In this document: positions 22,700-35,447 of the stretch, one piece after another
Layout of the letters: each line of letters starts with the position of its first letter
Numbering within the stretch: the first letter of the stretch is position 1
DNA from: Acanthochromis polyacanthus
Taxonomy: Eukaryota; Chordata; Actinopteri; Pomacentridae
Reading direction: 5' to 3'
DNA length: 64,000 nucleotides
Assembly (NCBI RefSeq): GCF_021347895.1
Contig: NC_067127.1
Span: 17,208,984-17,272,983, forward strand
Notes under the pieces: generated by a model
Told to the model about the DNA's origin: nothing
Seen by the model: only the letters and a program-made list of their open reading frames with translations
Database searches by the model: none
Translations under genes and position numbers: made by a program

Positions 22700-23860
22700 C
22701 TGGGAGTCTGTTTCACACGTTTCTTTTGAACATGTCCACTCTCATCACAAAGGAGCCCCAGCAGCATGTTCGAGTGCTGGATGACATCACATGCAATAAA
22801 ATGCCATTTCCATCAGTCAGTCGTTGTTTAGAGAGAGTCGCTGCCAAGTTTGTCACACAGCATTAGGAGGCAAGCAGAGACAGTGAAACCTAACCGTCTG
22901 CCATGACGCATATATTTTTTGTGTCTGTTAAACTGTAGCGGCATTGTTCCAAAAACAAGGCCCCTGTGTTTAACTTATCCCGCCCATAGGTCACATTTAT
23001 AGGTTGCTTGTTTAAAGATACTGCAGCACTGACATCACTAATATCATGATCTTTGACCTCCTCTTGCAGCATTCCTTTATTCAAACATGCAACCTGTCAT
23101 TTGTGTTGCATTTAGCTACCAGCTTTGGCAGCAGTGTGGTATCGTGAGTAAAAAATAGATGCCTGTGTTAATAAGTATGTAAAACTATAAAGTCAGGAGT
23201 CAGACCTGGCTTTAAAACAAGAGGTCCTTTGTTTTTACTCAGACTTTCTAAATGGACTTCTTGTCCTACCATAACAATTGGCCATGACATTAGTAAAATA
23301 CATCAGGCGGTGAAACTTGGGAAAAAGTGATTTTGGAGATGTTAAATCATCCAAAGAAGCTTTCACTGGCTTTTCAAAAAAAAAAAAAAGTCAACCATCA
23401 GGTTTATCCACCAAGTCAGTGAACAGGTCTGAAAGGAAATTTGCAGATGATCAAATGCATCCACTTCACAGTTAGTTTGCGTTTCTGCTTCTGGACTGAA
23501 GGCCAGCTGATGACAGATTGGCATCTGCGGGATCATTTGTTCTCAACAAGCATTAGGGTCACTGGGATTGAATACATTTTTCTTGGCTGTATTAGAATAG
23601 TTTCAGAATTTAAGGAATATATTTAATTTGTAACCATGCTACCAAAATGCCTCCAGGGAGACTGTGTCAGCCTGTCTTTCAGTCAGTGTGTTCACCACTT
23701 TGGTCCAAGGTGAAAATAAACAACTGCAAGATGGATTGCTATAAAACTTGGAACAGAAATTCACATCCACCTGGGGACAAACTGTAGTAACTTGGAGATG
23801 CATGTAGCACCAACATTAGGTAAAAAAACAAAACAAAACAATGATTTCTCCAGTACTTTG
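22700..23860. other. Intergenic DNA with no gene seen
   Basis: No exon with paired splice sites or recognisable protein was found. There is an A-run near 23377-23389. Confidence 0.4.
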
Positions 23861-23864
23861 TCTC

Positions 23865-24290
23865 ACATAGATCAACCACAGTATTAAAACCACCTGTCTG
23901 TTGAGCGTGTAGGTTCTCCTTCTGCAACCAGCAGAGTTCTGAACCCATCAAGACATGCACATCATGGAATTATCTGAGGATGTCCTGGTGAGTGGTGAAT
24001 CCTTGGGTCCTGTGGGTTGCAGGGTGAGACATTCAAGATCTGGTCTTGTTCCGGTACATCCTGTAGATATTCATTTGTTTTGGGGTGTGGGGAGTTTGGA
24101 GACCAGTTCAGTGTGTTGAGCTTTTTGTCGCGTTTACTGAGCAGTTTTTACAGCGTGGTGTCGCCTACTGGGGAAGCCTGCTGGTACTGGTGGGTGCCTG
24201 GTTGGTCTACAACAGTGTTTAGACGGGTGCTATGTGTTGAAGTAACCAGTGCCAGGACCCAAATCTTCCCAGCAGAATATTGTACTGTAA
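23865..24290 (+). repeat. Degenerate copy of a common teleost dispersed repeat
   Basis: It starts near CCACAGTATTAAAACCACCT and passes through AACCCATCAAGACATGCAC, GTTTGGAGACCAGTTCAGTG and GTGCCAGGACCCAAATCTTC. This order matches a repeat family I know from many fish genomes (the AACATTAAAACCACCTGCC family). The copy is diverged and contains no usable frame. Confidence 0.65.
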
Positions 24291-24299
24291 CAAGATGAT

Positions 24300-27200
24300 C
24301 TTCACCTGTTGTTGGATTTAATGTTATGTTCTGCATATAACCAAATAGCTGCCTTTCTCTTCAGCCTCAGCTGTGCTTTGTGTTTGGTACTGGGTGGTAA
24401 ATGATAGCAGAGAAGTAAGATGATAAACTTGATAAATCTCATACTTGTTAACAGTGTCATTGGGAACATTAACATTTAGCTTTTAATCCTCACTACAATT
24501 GCTGTCGACTCTTAACCTTTTAATAGAGTCTAATAAAACAGAGCTCTATTGAGAAAAGCTCACCTTCTCCACTCCACTCTAGTGTGGGAAACACAAGCAG
24601 GGACATGTTGTGTCATACAGGCTGTTATTGCACTTTTCTCTGAGTGCAATTTGAAGCCACCCTCAGGTGGCAGTCGGGCTGAATTGTGCGATGAGGTCAC
24701 TCCATTATGTGACATAAGTTCACATGGCAATTTTGCTCCAGCAGCAGGAAGCAATTTTCCCATATCAAAGGCAGAATAACAGAAAAAAGCTGCACCTTAT
24801 TTTTGCCCTCTCCAGAAATATCAATCACCCTACGAGGGGGACTTAACATTTGACCTCTGATGTCATTCTAGCGGCAAGTTGGGTGCCTTCAAGGTTTTAT
24901 TTGAAAACTCTGTTGGCCCAGCAGTGTGATTTATTAATCACATACAGGAACTTTAATCATGTGCTGCAGCCTGCCGTGAGGATACTGCTGGTCTGTGTGC
25001 TTGACGTCTGAATAGGTGAGTGTTGCCAAGTGAACAAGCTTGTTAAACATTTTCAATGACAATAAATCAGGAAAGAGATGAACCTACATACTTACATTTA
25101 AACATTTACACATTCAGAGTTTTGATGTATCTGCTCTATAATCATGATTTACTTTAAAACATAACAAGAGAAACTGCAGAAGAAAAGGAGAACGGTTTCA
25201 TCTGAGTGCTTCGGGCAAATGGAAAAATATAGGCAAGCCAAAGTACATCTTGAGTCATTTTTGAACGCGGCTATTGTGTTGCAGATTAGTTTAATGTTTT
25301 GGTTGAGGTAATTATTCTCTGTCATTTTCTAATTGGAGGTAAATACGAAAATACCAATAAATACACAGACAACTCGGGAAAAACTTTCACAGATGTTTTT
25401 TGACCTTCTTCAAAACCAGTTGGATCAGCACTCATCTTAGTATGAAGACGTCACCGTACCTCACCTCAAAGAGTCTGGATTTAATACAGGACAGGCAAAT
25501 GTGATTCCCCCCCTGCTTTGACACACAAGGTGGCCTCGAGGCCTTTACATAACAAGCTGGACCTACCTGAAAGTACTGCATTATTGTGTGCCTCGTTCGT
25601 GTCACCTCCTGTTAGTGGAATGAATGAGCTCATTTCTGACACCAGTTGGAGTTATGCATGGCTCACTGACGCTAAAAATCAGCTGGCACACTAACAAAGT
25701 CACACTATGTTGTATCCTTTTATAAATAAAGTGACAAAACACCATTTGTCTCTAGATTAGATTGAGAATTTGCAAGATGTAAAAAGAAAAATAGAAACAA
25801 AAGGTGAGCAGAGTGTTTAGAGAAACTAAACTTAGTGGTGCACTTCTGGACATTTTACTTTGAAATCACAATTATCTCACTGAAGAACTTGTTCCTTCTT
25901 CTGGTTAGAGATGTTCACAAAGCTATGCTCACTGTAAAATACCCCAAACTTGTTTTGGCATAGATAGTTTTTTCGGCCACATGTTCCTTCAAAGAGACTA
26001 AAATATCTTTTATATACTTCATTGGCAGAAAAGCAGAGCACCAAACTTAATTCAAGCATCTTATGGGAGCGACAGGAGGCTTGAGCAGGTTCATGTGTCC
26101 GAGGGAGTGGGACAACAGTTGGGCCTTGTGAGATGACCACCACATCTACAGAAAGCAGCAGCAGGCACTCCCTTATCCATGGTAACAATTGGGTTTAAAA
26201 CAGGTGCTGGACAGTCTTGGAAACAACTGTCCCAAATGTGTGAGAAAAACTGAGGGTGAGGTGGGGCTCGCTCAGAGCAAAAATAGAAAGTGAACCACAT
26301 AATTAAAGTGTTTCAGATGAAAACACAACTTGCTGCCAGTTGTCTGTCTCTCCTGTCGCAGTCAATCTGAAACACCCTGTGGAATGGTAATTATTATATC
26401 CCACGGCACATGATGGGAGTGAATGTCAGCATGCAAACTAAAAAAGAAGCCAAATGCAGCAATGACAGAAGAAACAAAGATCAAACTGAATAAAACAGCT
26501 GTGGGAGAATGTGACATTACAGGAGCTTAAGTGCTCTTTCACAACTGCTAAATTGGATTTTATTTTTGGAAGGTTAGAGAGCCACAAGCAAAATTCCCAC
26601 AAAACACTAAGAAAAACGTCCCTGTCTAATGGGAGCACTCTAAACAACCTCCGTAGAGTTGAAGAAACCACAGAACTCCATTTTTTATGAAGCTTAGCAA
26701 ACACTCAACCTCATGTTAAAGTACATAGTACCTCACCAAAGTGAACTCACCACAATTCTCAGAAAAACATACACACTGCAGATTCAGTGCAGCACAGAGT
26801 TCTTTCTGACATTTTCTTTGTCCCCTCCCTCCCTTCAACAAGAAGCACAGAGCTGTCAGAAGGGTTTGAATCTGCTCTCACCGATCCCAACTGCTGCCAA
26901 AGCATTTGTGTGTGTTTTATGACCAGAGCGGAAATGATAATACTCTATTAAATCATTCATCTGTTTAGGATTTGAAGCTTTGTGCAATAACCCGCCGCAT
27001 GCACTGCCACATGACTTTGCTATATAGAACAGCTTGTTGGTAAATTGCTAATTGGAAACATAGCTTAGCCAATAAAACCTGCTACAAAGTACTAATTTTA
27101 TTCCTAATTCAGAGCGATACAAATGAACCATAAGCGAGAAAATGACTTAAGGCGCATACCACTCGTCCTCTTCTGAAACTCACAGAGAGGAGCTCTGTTC

Positions 27201-28412
27201 ATTTAATAACCCCCAAATTAAAGGAAAATGTATGATTCACTCATCTGGCCACAGAGTTAGATCATGCTCTATGACATCACTCTGGACCGCTCAACGCTGC
27301 TGACCTAATCCAGCTATGGCGGAAGTCAAATCTGTACGCTGAACATCCGGGGAATATCTCTGCACACTGGAGTAAAGCACTGACGTTCGCTGGAGGATCC
27401 ATGTGTTTGTAGTAAGATTTGACATTCTGACATTTTGAGGCAACAACAGTGCAATTCTGTGCTGGAGCAAGAATATGACTGACTCTGGGCCCGTGCAATA
27501 AAAACACATAATGGAAACTATGAAAGAGCCTCGGGAGAAGGTAATGTAAAACATCATAACATTTTCAGGTAAGTTTCATGAGGTAATTGAAGCCAGTGGA
27601 GAAGCAGGAGGAAATAATCCTAGAAAAACACACCAAGCTACAAGAGTACTTGTTTTTCATGTCAACGTGAACAAACACTTCTTTCCCTTTCCTTTTATAT
27701 ACTGGTTTATTTTGCATGGAGTGGGTTTTACTGTTCATAATAACAGCACACTTAGGAGTTTTATGTGCCATGGTAGAGAATAAGGTTAACCAAATGAGCC
27801 ATTTCTAAGTAGAGGCTGTATTTTCCTCTGCCACAAAGCATTGCAAAGCTCTTCCATCACCGGGACTGCCCAAGAATACCGAACAACAGTTGGTTTCAGC
27901 AGTTGTTGTTGACTTGCGGAGCTATGCTGCAGTTGGGCAACTCCTGTTCTCTATATGTCAGAGGAGACGCCACATGTGTTGGCTGTAAAGCTGGTAAAAC
28001 ACACCACTAAGCAAATGTGTCAAAGAGCGTCTCAGCAGGGCAGATGGGTGACGCAACCTGTGCAAATGCTGACAGGTGGGATGGCAGGCCTGAGTTTTTG
28101 GGCAGAACAGACTGGGTGGAGCTGCAAGAGATTACAAAGACTTTCATCAGGATGTGCTGGATTCTGTTTCTGTGTGATGAGAGGCTCACATTTTGCAGCT
28201 ACAGCTTCACATGTCACCTCTGCCAAAAGCCTGAAAAGTCTAAATAATGGGAGTTCATTTTAGTAATAGAAAAGAGAGCCTTACTCCTTTTCTCTGTTTT
28301 GGGGAATAGGCAGAACATTTCTAATATTACAGACTGAGAATAGGCACAAAATGTAATAATGGAAGGTAGGCGGTCTAAGTACAACACTGGTGTGTTATAT
28401 CCCACATTGTGC
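24300..28412. other. Intergenic DNA with no gene seen
   Basis: About 4 kb of AT-rich DNA. The frames at 25877-26300, 27277-27557 and 27955-28263 lack splice context or recognisable domains and are treated as chance ORFs. Confidence 0.4.
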
Positions 28413-28416
28413 AGTA

Positions 28417-28843
28417 TGTGACGGCCCCCGTGTGTGTCTGCCTATTGGGTTAACTAATGACAGTTGCTTTCTTTGAGGTGCTGGGATTGGCCAGGAGAGA
28501 AGATTGAGATGTGGAGCACCTGGGCCCACGGCTCCACTTCTACTATATATACTTGCTTCCTGGGGTCTACGGGGTGCTGGTCTCTCTCTGCTCCTGGTTC
28601 CAGCTGCCGACGCCCTATGCACCATTTATGTTAGTTTCTTTTGTTAGTGCACTTTACAACACTTTGCACCACATCATTTCCACACAGCCACATACACCCC
28701 ACTGATAGTACAGACGAGACACACCTCATGCTTGCATTTATCCTCCGTTTATTTTACTTTACTTTATAATAAATTACTTTGATTACTTTTGAAAAAACAC
28801 TCCTTTCATTGTTTTGTCATGGCCTTGGAGCCAGGTTATGACA
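28417..28843 (+). mobile_element. Solo LTR of an LTR retrotransposon, 427 bp
   Basis: The segment begins TGTGACGG and ends TTATGACA, giving the TG...CA ends of LTRs. It is flanked by a perfect 4-bp target-site duplication AGTA at 28413-28416 and 28844-28847. A TATA box (TATATATA, 28544-28551) and a polyadenylation signal (AATAAA, 28768-28773) are ordered as expected inside an LTR. There is no adjoining gag-pol or second LTR, so this looks like a recombined solo LTR. The family was not identified. Confidence 0.82.
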
Positions 28844-28847
28844 AGTA

Positions 28848-30980
28848 TGAGGTTTGAACATACAAGCTGAAAAACAAAACACTTACTATAAGTAACATCC
28901 TGTGCCGCAGACATGCGATCATTTGAATAAACATATCCAAGCCATTTCCAGAAATTCCTGGGTCTGTTTCCAGACAATAACATCATCTAACTGCAACTGT
29001 GTAATGTCAGTAAAGAAGAAGTGCAGAGCAGACAGCTTTCAGGGTCTACAGATCAGACTGTCAGAACTCATGTAAGATTTTACATCTGCATCCAACTGGA
29101 TAAAAAAAAACTGAATTTCTGAAAACTGTTTGAAATCTAACTGATAACATAATATCTGATGAACCTGCAAGGTTCTATACGTTTAAAGTTTTTGAGTGAT
29201 AATAATTATATTATCTGCTGATCTTACAGTGTTCTAATATTCACTGAGTGTCCATCTAATTACCTATCAGGGCTCCGAGGGGCAGCTATGGGCAGCTGTC
29301 GTTTGGACAGCCACAGGCACAATCTCTCCATTGTGCTTGATGTGCAGCTGGCATGGTGCTGGAATGCCTTCACACAATGAATCAATCAAAGCCCGTCCTG
29401 AGTGGACCAGACCTACAGGCAGTGATACAGGCAGATCCATAGCAGCTGTAATATGGATCCTCAGTGCCGTAACCCTTTTAAAAGGCTTCATTTTCACTTC
29501 GGCTTGACCATTTGGAACCAAGATGATCACCGTAAACCCACCCTGGTAATCCAATGCATTTGAAAATTAGGTAGCATAATAAAGCTGCATGGTGCGTTGT
29601 CTTTACAGTCTAGACGTGTGAAATGGGCTCTTTAAAGGGTTCCATTAAACTCAGTAATATATGGGATCGGCTTCATATACAACAGAATAGCATCAGAGTT
29701 GTTCACATTGATTCCTTGGCCCCATCGCCTGGACCTGAGTTACAGCAGGATTAGTCAGCCGTGCCCATATGAACCTCAGATGAAGGCTATTTTGTTCTCC
29801 AGCACAGGCAAGCTGTCCAAGAGCACATTCTTATTTATTGACAGCATTGAGCTAGATGTAGTGCATGCAACATGAATTACTGTTCCTCATATTAAACACA
29901 AACACACAGAATTTCCCACTTTGACCACAATGTTACATTTAAATAAATTGATGCTGGTAGGTTTGCTTACTGTCCCAGCACCAGACAAACCGGGTTTCAG
30001 TCTAAGTGAAGATGTATCTACCATGATAATGTGTATCTTACACAACTTGACACTATAAAGCTGAGATTTCCAGAGATGCTACTTACTAACTGACCATGCT
30101 CTCCTGTTATAAAAAAAAGGCTGTCACACAAGCAGCCAACACAGAGTATCAGATTTTTTAAGTGCACAGCTCCTCAACTGGAACAACTGAAATCTCTGGT
30201 TATGTTATCTGACCAGTAATACTGAGTTAGGGATCTTATTCTTATAAACATTTTGGCCAGGAGTGTGACTGCTTGGATCTGTGGCAGATTGCTGACCTCA
30301 GTAAATCAACAGCACCATCTACTGCTGGATTTATGTTACTATTTTTGTGGCAGAAACAGCCATAAACAAGCCTGCTCCATTGTCTTCTTCCTTCACCTAC
30401 TTAGTTTGTTGAAACAACGTTAGCCAATCTTTTTGACTTGTGACTCTGCACAATTGAGCAATATAAACTCATGACCCCTCATCTCGGATGTGAGTTCTTA
30501 CTAGTTTCAACAAACATGTTTTTTCCTTCTCATGTTGTTTCCTTTAAAGGATTTTTGGATGCTTTGGTTGGAAAAAATACAGACGATTTCACAAGGAAAA
30601 AAGAATGGAGAAAACCTCTTTTAAAAATTTTAAACTCATGTAACTAAAATAGTTATTTTTTTCCTTTTTTTCTTTCTTCCCCACACAGGTTTATCTTATG
30701 AACTTATGCCTTAACATTTCCTCACATTCGCTCCTCTCTGTCCTGCTGTTCCTACAGACATGTAGTAGCGGTTTGTTCTTGGACTTATTTCTTATCTTGA
30801 ACCCATACAGTCAGTGACTGAGTTGTGGTGTTGAGCCTTTAATCCACAGAGATCTATGGTTAATGAGAAACTAACAATAGTGATTGTTCCTAACTGCAAT
30901 AAATAAATAAAAATTACTATTTAAAAAAATGGAATGAACAATGAAATTATGTAGCTTTCTACACAATTCTGTCCTTATTA
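28848..30980. other. Intergenic DNA with no gene seen
   Basis: Mostly AT-rich. A minus-strand 95-codon frame at 29267-29554 has near-protein-like composition but no recognisable domain or splice context. It could be a mobile-element fragment or chance. Confidence 0.4.
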
Positions 30981-30989
30981 CACTGCCAA

Positions 30990-31497
30990 GGAACGCGGCG
31001 GAGTTAAGTGATGATCGGCATACATTTGTCCTTCTGTTAATCTGTCTGTCTTGTGAGCAACATTACTGAAAAAAAGACTAACAGATTTGAAAGAAATTTT
31101 CAGGAAAGGTCAGAAATGACACAAGGAACACCTCATTAGATTCTGGCAGTGATGTGGCTTATAATCTGGATCCATGGATTTGTTAAAGATTCTATATCAC
31201 TGCACAGTGTCACTGTAGCTATGACAGTAAGTGAATGCTATGTCAGCTGCCTGCTGATGACCACATGATTGCAATCCTACTTCAAATCCAGCGCTGCAGG
31301 CTTATCCATCAGAAATGATACAAGGAACAAATGATGAAATTGTGGGGGTGTTACTGAGTCCCATCAATTCCCGCCACCTGGTACATGTTTAGGTCACGTG
31401 ATTCAGTATCTCTACATCCATCTCATCAATCGGAAATCGTACAATGACTGAGCAGCCTTGGCAGAGGACTGTGCTCTCTGAGTACTTTTCTTGTTAA
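30990..31497 (+). repeat. Old teleost dispersed repeat (AAGGAACGCGGCGGAGTTA family)
   Basis: It opens with AAGGAACGCGGCGGAGTTA and continues through TTTTCAGGAAAGGTCAGAAA to a 3' part resembling TGTGCTCTCTGAGTACTTTT. I recognise this succession as a frequent fish-genome repeat, probably a retroelement tail. It is non-coding here. Confidence 0.6.
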
Positions 31498-31599
31498 GAC
31501 ATGTGAAACAAGTCAAACAACATGATGTAGAAAAAGGCTAGATGTTTTGATATTACTGCATTTACAAATGTCAGTGGGACTTTTAATAAGGTTTCCTAT

Positions 31600-31838
31600 T
31601 GTGATGACCCTCCATTTGGACAGCAGGTGTGCCTGTTGAGGTGCTGAGGGTCATCAGCTGATTGAGCCACACCTGGGATCCAGTGGCTCAAACTACATCA
31701 AGGCTCCCTCATTTCTAGCATTGGGCTCTGACAGGAGCTGCTTCCTTTTGGAGTTCCAGAAGCCTGGGTGTGGTTGGAGATCTTCAGTGTGCCTTTGATT
31801 TGGTTTGTACTTCAATAAAACTTTTTTTAGTCACCACT
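31600..31838 (+). mobile_element. Probable short solo LTR, about 239 bp
   Basis: The left end TGTGATGA and right end TCACCACT form a short inverted repeat, with the canonical terminal CA apparently mutated to CT. CTAT occurs directly before (31596-31599) and after (31839-31842), consistent with a 4-bp target-site duplication. AATAAA lies at 31814-31819, close to the 3' end. No coding part is attached. Confidence 0.55.
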
Positions 31839-31842
31839 CTAT

Positions 31843-33340
31843 GTTCTCTCCCTGTTGTTTTTTGAAGCTTCATAACTGAGCTGTAATGGTGTTGTCCACA
31901 ATAGAGAGAAAATGGTTTGATGTAAAACTCCTTTTCAGTCATGACTGTATTCTCATACATACCTCCCTTTGGTTCACTTATGAACTCGTCTGATGCAAAG
32001 CATGGCAGTGCTATGAATGTCAATACTCATTTGAAGATGCTTCACTGCTGCAGACATGAGATTTAGTAAGTTGCTGAACACAATGTGTTTGACATGGACC
32101 AGACCAGACCACACCACTTCACTTCGCGGTGGCCGGCTTCAGGTGAAACATCACGCACTCATGTGACGGCACATAACTTTCACAGCAGAAACAGCATTAC
32201 AGCTCCAACACATTTGGTTAGATGCTGCTGATATGCAAAAGCAACATTTAAATATTCCATCTGTTCAGGGATTCAATGTTGCAGCCCTTCATTACGATCT
32301 CAAACTTCTGCAGAAGCTGACACTTGCTTGTAAACTTATTGTTTCACTCAGACCAATTCTTTTCATAATTTCTTTCTAGCTCGAGTACCATGAATTTACT
32401 TGTTCTTGCCCTTGATTCTTGTTACCTTATTTTAAATCTACCAATAAAGTGAGTGTTTTAACATAATATCAGCTGTTTGTTCACTTATTTTGCTTGTTCA
32501 ATAACCTATAACAGATGTAGGAGATATGGTTTCAAATGGTGGATATGCCATTATGGGTATGTGTTTCATTTTCATATTTGGGGTGACACAATAAGTGTGT
32601 GGTCTGGGTGTCTTCCCTGGGAAATTCAGGGGGAGAAACACTTCAAACTCTGCTGAAATTTTATGCACAACTGGCACAATTTCCATATCAATTTATGCTG
32701 AAGATGTCTTGATTTATAATGGGATAAACATAAAGGCATATACATAGATCTAATGAGGTTTTCTACAATATATCCAGTCATTAAATGGGTTCATAATTTA
32801 TATTTTCTGTTGCAATCAATTCTGTTGCATCACTTAATCACAGAATTGCTGTTTTCATGTATTTTTTTTTCCAATACCCATGTCCTTGTTGATGCTATCA
32901 TGGCAATTGTTGTTTGTAATTGGATAGTTTAATATTTGCCCACCATTATTTGTGAATTTATTTATTGTTTTCTTAAAATGTTTGTCAACTTCCATGTTTT
33001 CTGCCTGAGGACCCAATCATTTAAAAATACAGATGAAATCAGGGGATTTATCCTCTAATTAAATTATTGGATACAAATTGGTGTTCTCAGGTCCCACTTG
33101 TAATTATGAGGAGATAGAAGGAAGAATCCAATTACTCCTGTGTGACGAGGAAGCTGAGGATGATCAGGTGCTCAAAGTAGTTTAGCCCGAGGCCGCCTGA
33201 CAGGTTAGTCTGGCCGTGCTGCTTAACACTTAACCTACCCGGGAGTAATGTGAAGAATGAGAGCCACAATGTGCAGACGTGACTCTGTCAGCAAACGCTG
33301 CTGTTAGGAAAGGGTACTTTTGGTAGAAGTGATTTTTAAA
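31843..33340. other. Intergenic DNA upstream of klhdc3, no gene seen
   Basis: AT-rich sequence with no supported exon. Confidence 0.4.
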
Positions 33341-33488
33341 GAATCCCCACGGGGTTTCTTCTGGGTGAAAACAGCCGACAGGGGGTGCTAACGCCGGCTT
33401 CTCCTCCTATTCCGTCTGGGCAGGGGCTCTCAGTGGATAGCCCTGCCTGTCTAAACACCAGTCAACCACAAGCTGACTCGACCTAAAG
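33340..33488 (+). promoter_or_regulatory. Possible klhdc3 promoter / untranslated first exon
   Basis: GC content rises here relative to the surroundings. A plausible splice donor, CTAAAG followed by GTAGAA, ends at 33488. A plausible acceptor (GTGCTCACAG, ending 35150) lies shortly before the klhdc3 ATG, so an untranslated exon 1 joined to an exon beginning at 35151 would fit. There is no transcript evidence in the sequence itself. The following 33590-33660 is rich in GCTAGC/TTAGCT words. Confidence 0.3.
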
Positions 33489-33928
33489 GTAGAAAAATTG
33501 CACTTCTGTTGATATTATTGTCTGTTGGTGAGCCCATTCGCCGCTTTACCAAGGTTGGCTTTAAACGCCTTTGTGTTCACTGTTGCCGGTTGTTTTTGTG
33601 CAGTCCACGTTAGCTAGCTACTAGCTAAATTAGCTTCAGTTTAGCTTTAGCCTAGCTAGCACCAGCTCCTCCTTTCCTAACAAACAGCTGGATATAGAGA
33701 CGCCTTATTCGTTACACTGTCGTTCTGTTTACGGGAGATGTTGAGAGACGAGCCACCCAGGTGGTTCGTCCCTTTATAGGCGTGTGCTGCCCCAGTGTGA
33801 CAAAGTTAGCTAACGACGGCTAACTGGTGTATGAGGCGTTAACTGGTCTGTAGTAACTGTTTTCCAGCTCAATGTCACCAGGTCTGGATTAGCTTTATGA
33901 ACCAGAGGTTTATGCGCAGCCAGTTGAC

Positions 33929-34474
33929 ATGGTCAATCGAGATCTATGCAGTAGCATGAATATACATCAATTATCCTGTCTGTTCACAGAGTCCCATTTT
34001 CTACGAAACCATTGTAGTCTTTCCAAGTTGTCACTGCCATGGCTAGTTATCAGATATCAACAATATCCTCCTGTTCAGTTGGTCGAGGGGATAGTAGCTG
34101 CTTGCTACCAAACTCAGCCTTCACAAAAATGTAATTGTCCTCAAAATCTAATAACGAAAGACACAGGATGGGGATCTTTAGGGAACATTTACTGTCACAA
34201 ATGTATAACAATAATGGCTGGACGTTGTAAATGTATTAAGAAGTCAATTTGTCAACCAAGTCAACCTTGTTGTTGGTACAGCATGCCCCCCATCCCAAAT
34301 GAGTTAGTGAACAACAAAACAGTGGCTCCAGTTAGGTTAAGTTTCAGATTTGCCTGTTGCCCAGTTCTGGCCTCAGAGATGTGTGGGCTCGAAATAGAAA
34401 GGTCTATGTTAAATAGTCTTCTGGGGATTTTATTTTTAAGAGCAAACAAAGGTTGGAGGTCACTGAGAAAGTGA
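33929..34474 (+). CDS. Cys-rich 181-codon open frame, origin unknown
   Basis: An uninterrupted frame within the presumed first intron of klhdc3. It contains about sixteen Cys residues, clustered as CNC, CHKC, CKC, CQPSQPCCW and CCPVLASEMC, and has no obvious signal peptide. The composition is unlike translated random AT-rich DNA and could reflect a decayed mobile-element or retroelement protein, an unrecognised exon, or chance. I do not recognise the family and see no partner reading frame nearby. Confidence 0.25.
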   Translation: MVNRDLCSSMNIHQLSCLFTESHFLRNHCSLSKLSLPWLVIRYQQYPPVQLVEGIVAACYQTQPSQKCNCPQNLITKDTGWGSLGNIYCHKCITIMAGRCKCIKKSICQPSQPCCWYSMPPIPNELVNNKTVAPVRLSFRFACCPVLASEMCGLEIERSMLNSLLGILFLRANKGWRSLRK

Positions 34475-34637
34475 GTCATTGACGGGAAAAGCTAGCAGAG
34501 GGGCACAGGGTTAGAGAGAAGTAGACTCATTTTAGCTGTTTATGGGTTATAATATTTCCAATTGGAAACTGCTTCTTGAAATATTGTTAACCCTAACAGT
34601 TTCATCATTTGTAGCTGTTAATTTTCATCAGACACTT

Positions 34638-34687
34638 TTGGCAACTGGCTTTGCATGAGTGTCCACACATGCAAAGCCAGTTGCCAA
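34638..34687. repeat. Perfect inverted repeat, 20-bp arms and 10-nt loop
   Basis: The arms at 34638-34657 and 34668-34687 are exact reverse complements; the left arm begins TTGGCAACTGG and ends TTGCATG. The loop is AGTGTCCACA. It lies in the interval upstream of the klhdc3 coding start. Confidence 0.95.
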
Positions 34688-35238
34688 GATGGCCATATGA
34701 TAGCTTTATCGTGGCTCTGTTTTCAGTGGAGTGGAGACACAGTCATTTTATAATTCCTCAGAAGCCTATAAGGAGTTTACTAATGCTAAAAGATGGCTGA
34801 ATCCATTTGTGTGCCATGATATTGATATAGCATTGTTGTTGAAATGGTAATGCCCAAAGGGGGTGGATATATTTATTATTATAGTTGTGTATTTAAGGCA
34901 CTGGTAGTGCAGTGGGAGGGTTCAGAGATAAGAGTGAATAGAAAAGAGAGGAGTGGTAGGTGTAGGTCTAATCACCTCTTAAAATACTCTCAGCTTAGAT
35001 ACTGGGGCTTGTGAGCCTGTCACCAACAGCAGAGCTGAGTTCGCCAGGAGGACAGTTACCCTTTGTGTTTTCCTCGACTGCCCCTCCACAGTTTGCCCGG
35101 TTGTTTTCCCAAACAGAGTGCTGCTACAGCTATTGTTGTTGTGCTCACAGGTTTCCATGGTGTTGGCTTGATGGGGTCCAAGCGGGCGACAAAGTGATGG
35201 TCTAAGGACTCCCAGTCACAGAGGTGCTTGCGCGTGGA

Positions 35239-35408
35239 ATGTTGCGCTGGTCGGTGCACCTAGAAGGAGGGCCGCGGAGAGTCAACCATGCTGCTGTGGC
35301 GGTGGGGCACAAGGTGTACTCCTTTGGAGGCTACTGCTCCGGGGAGGACTACGAGACCCTCCGTCAGATTGATGTGCACGTCTTCAACACAGGTACGTAA
35401 TGAATATA

Positions 35409-35447
<39 letters not shown>

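Noticed and set aside
29267..29554. 95-codon minus-strand frame, possible retroelement fragment
   Set aside because: Composition is suggestive, but no motif could be named and no neighbouring mobile-element frame was found.
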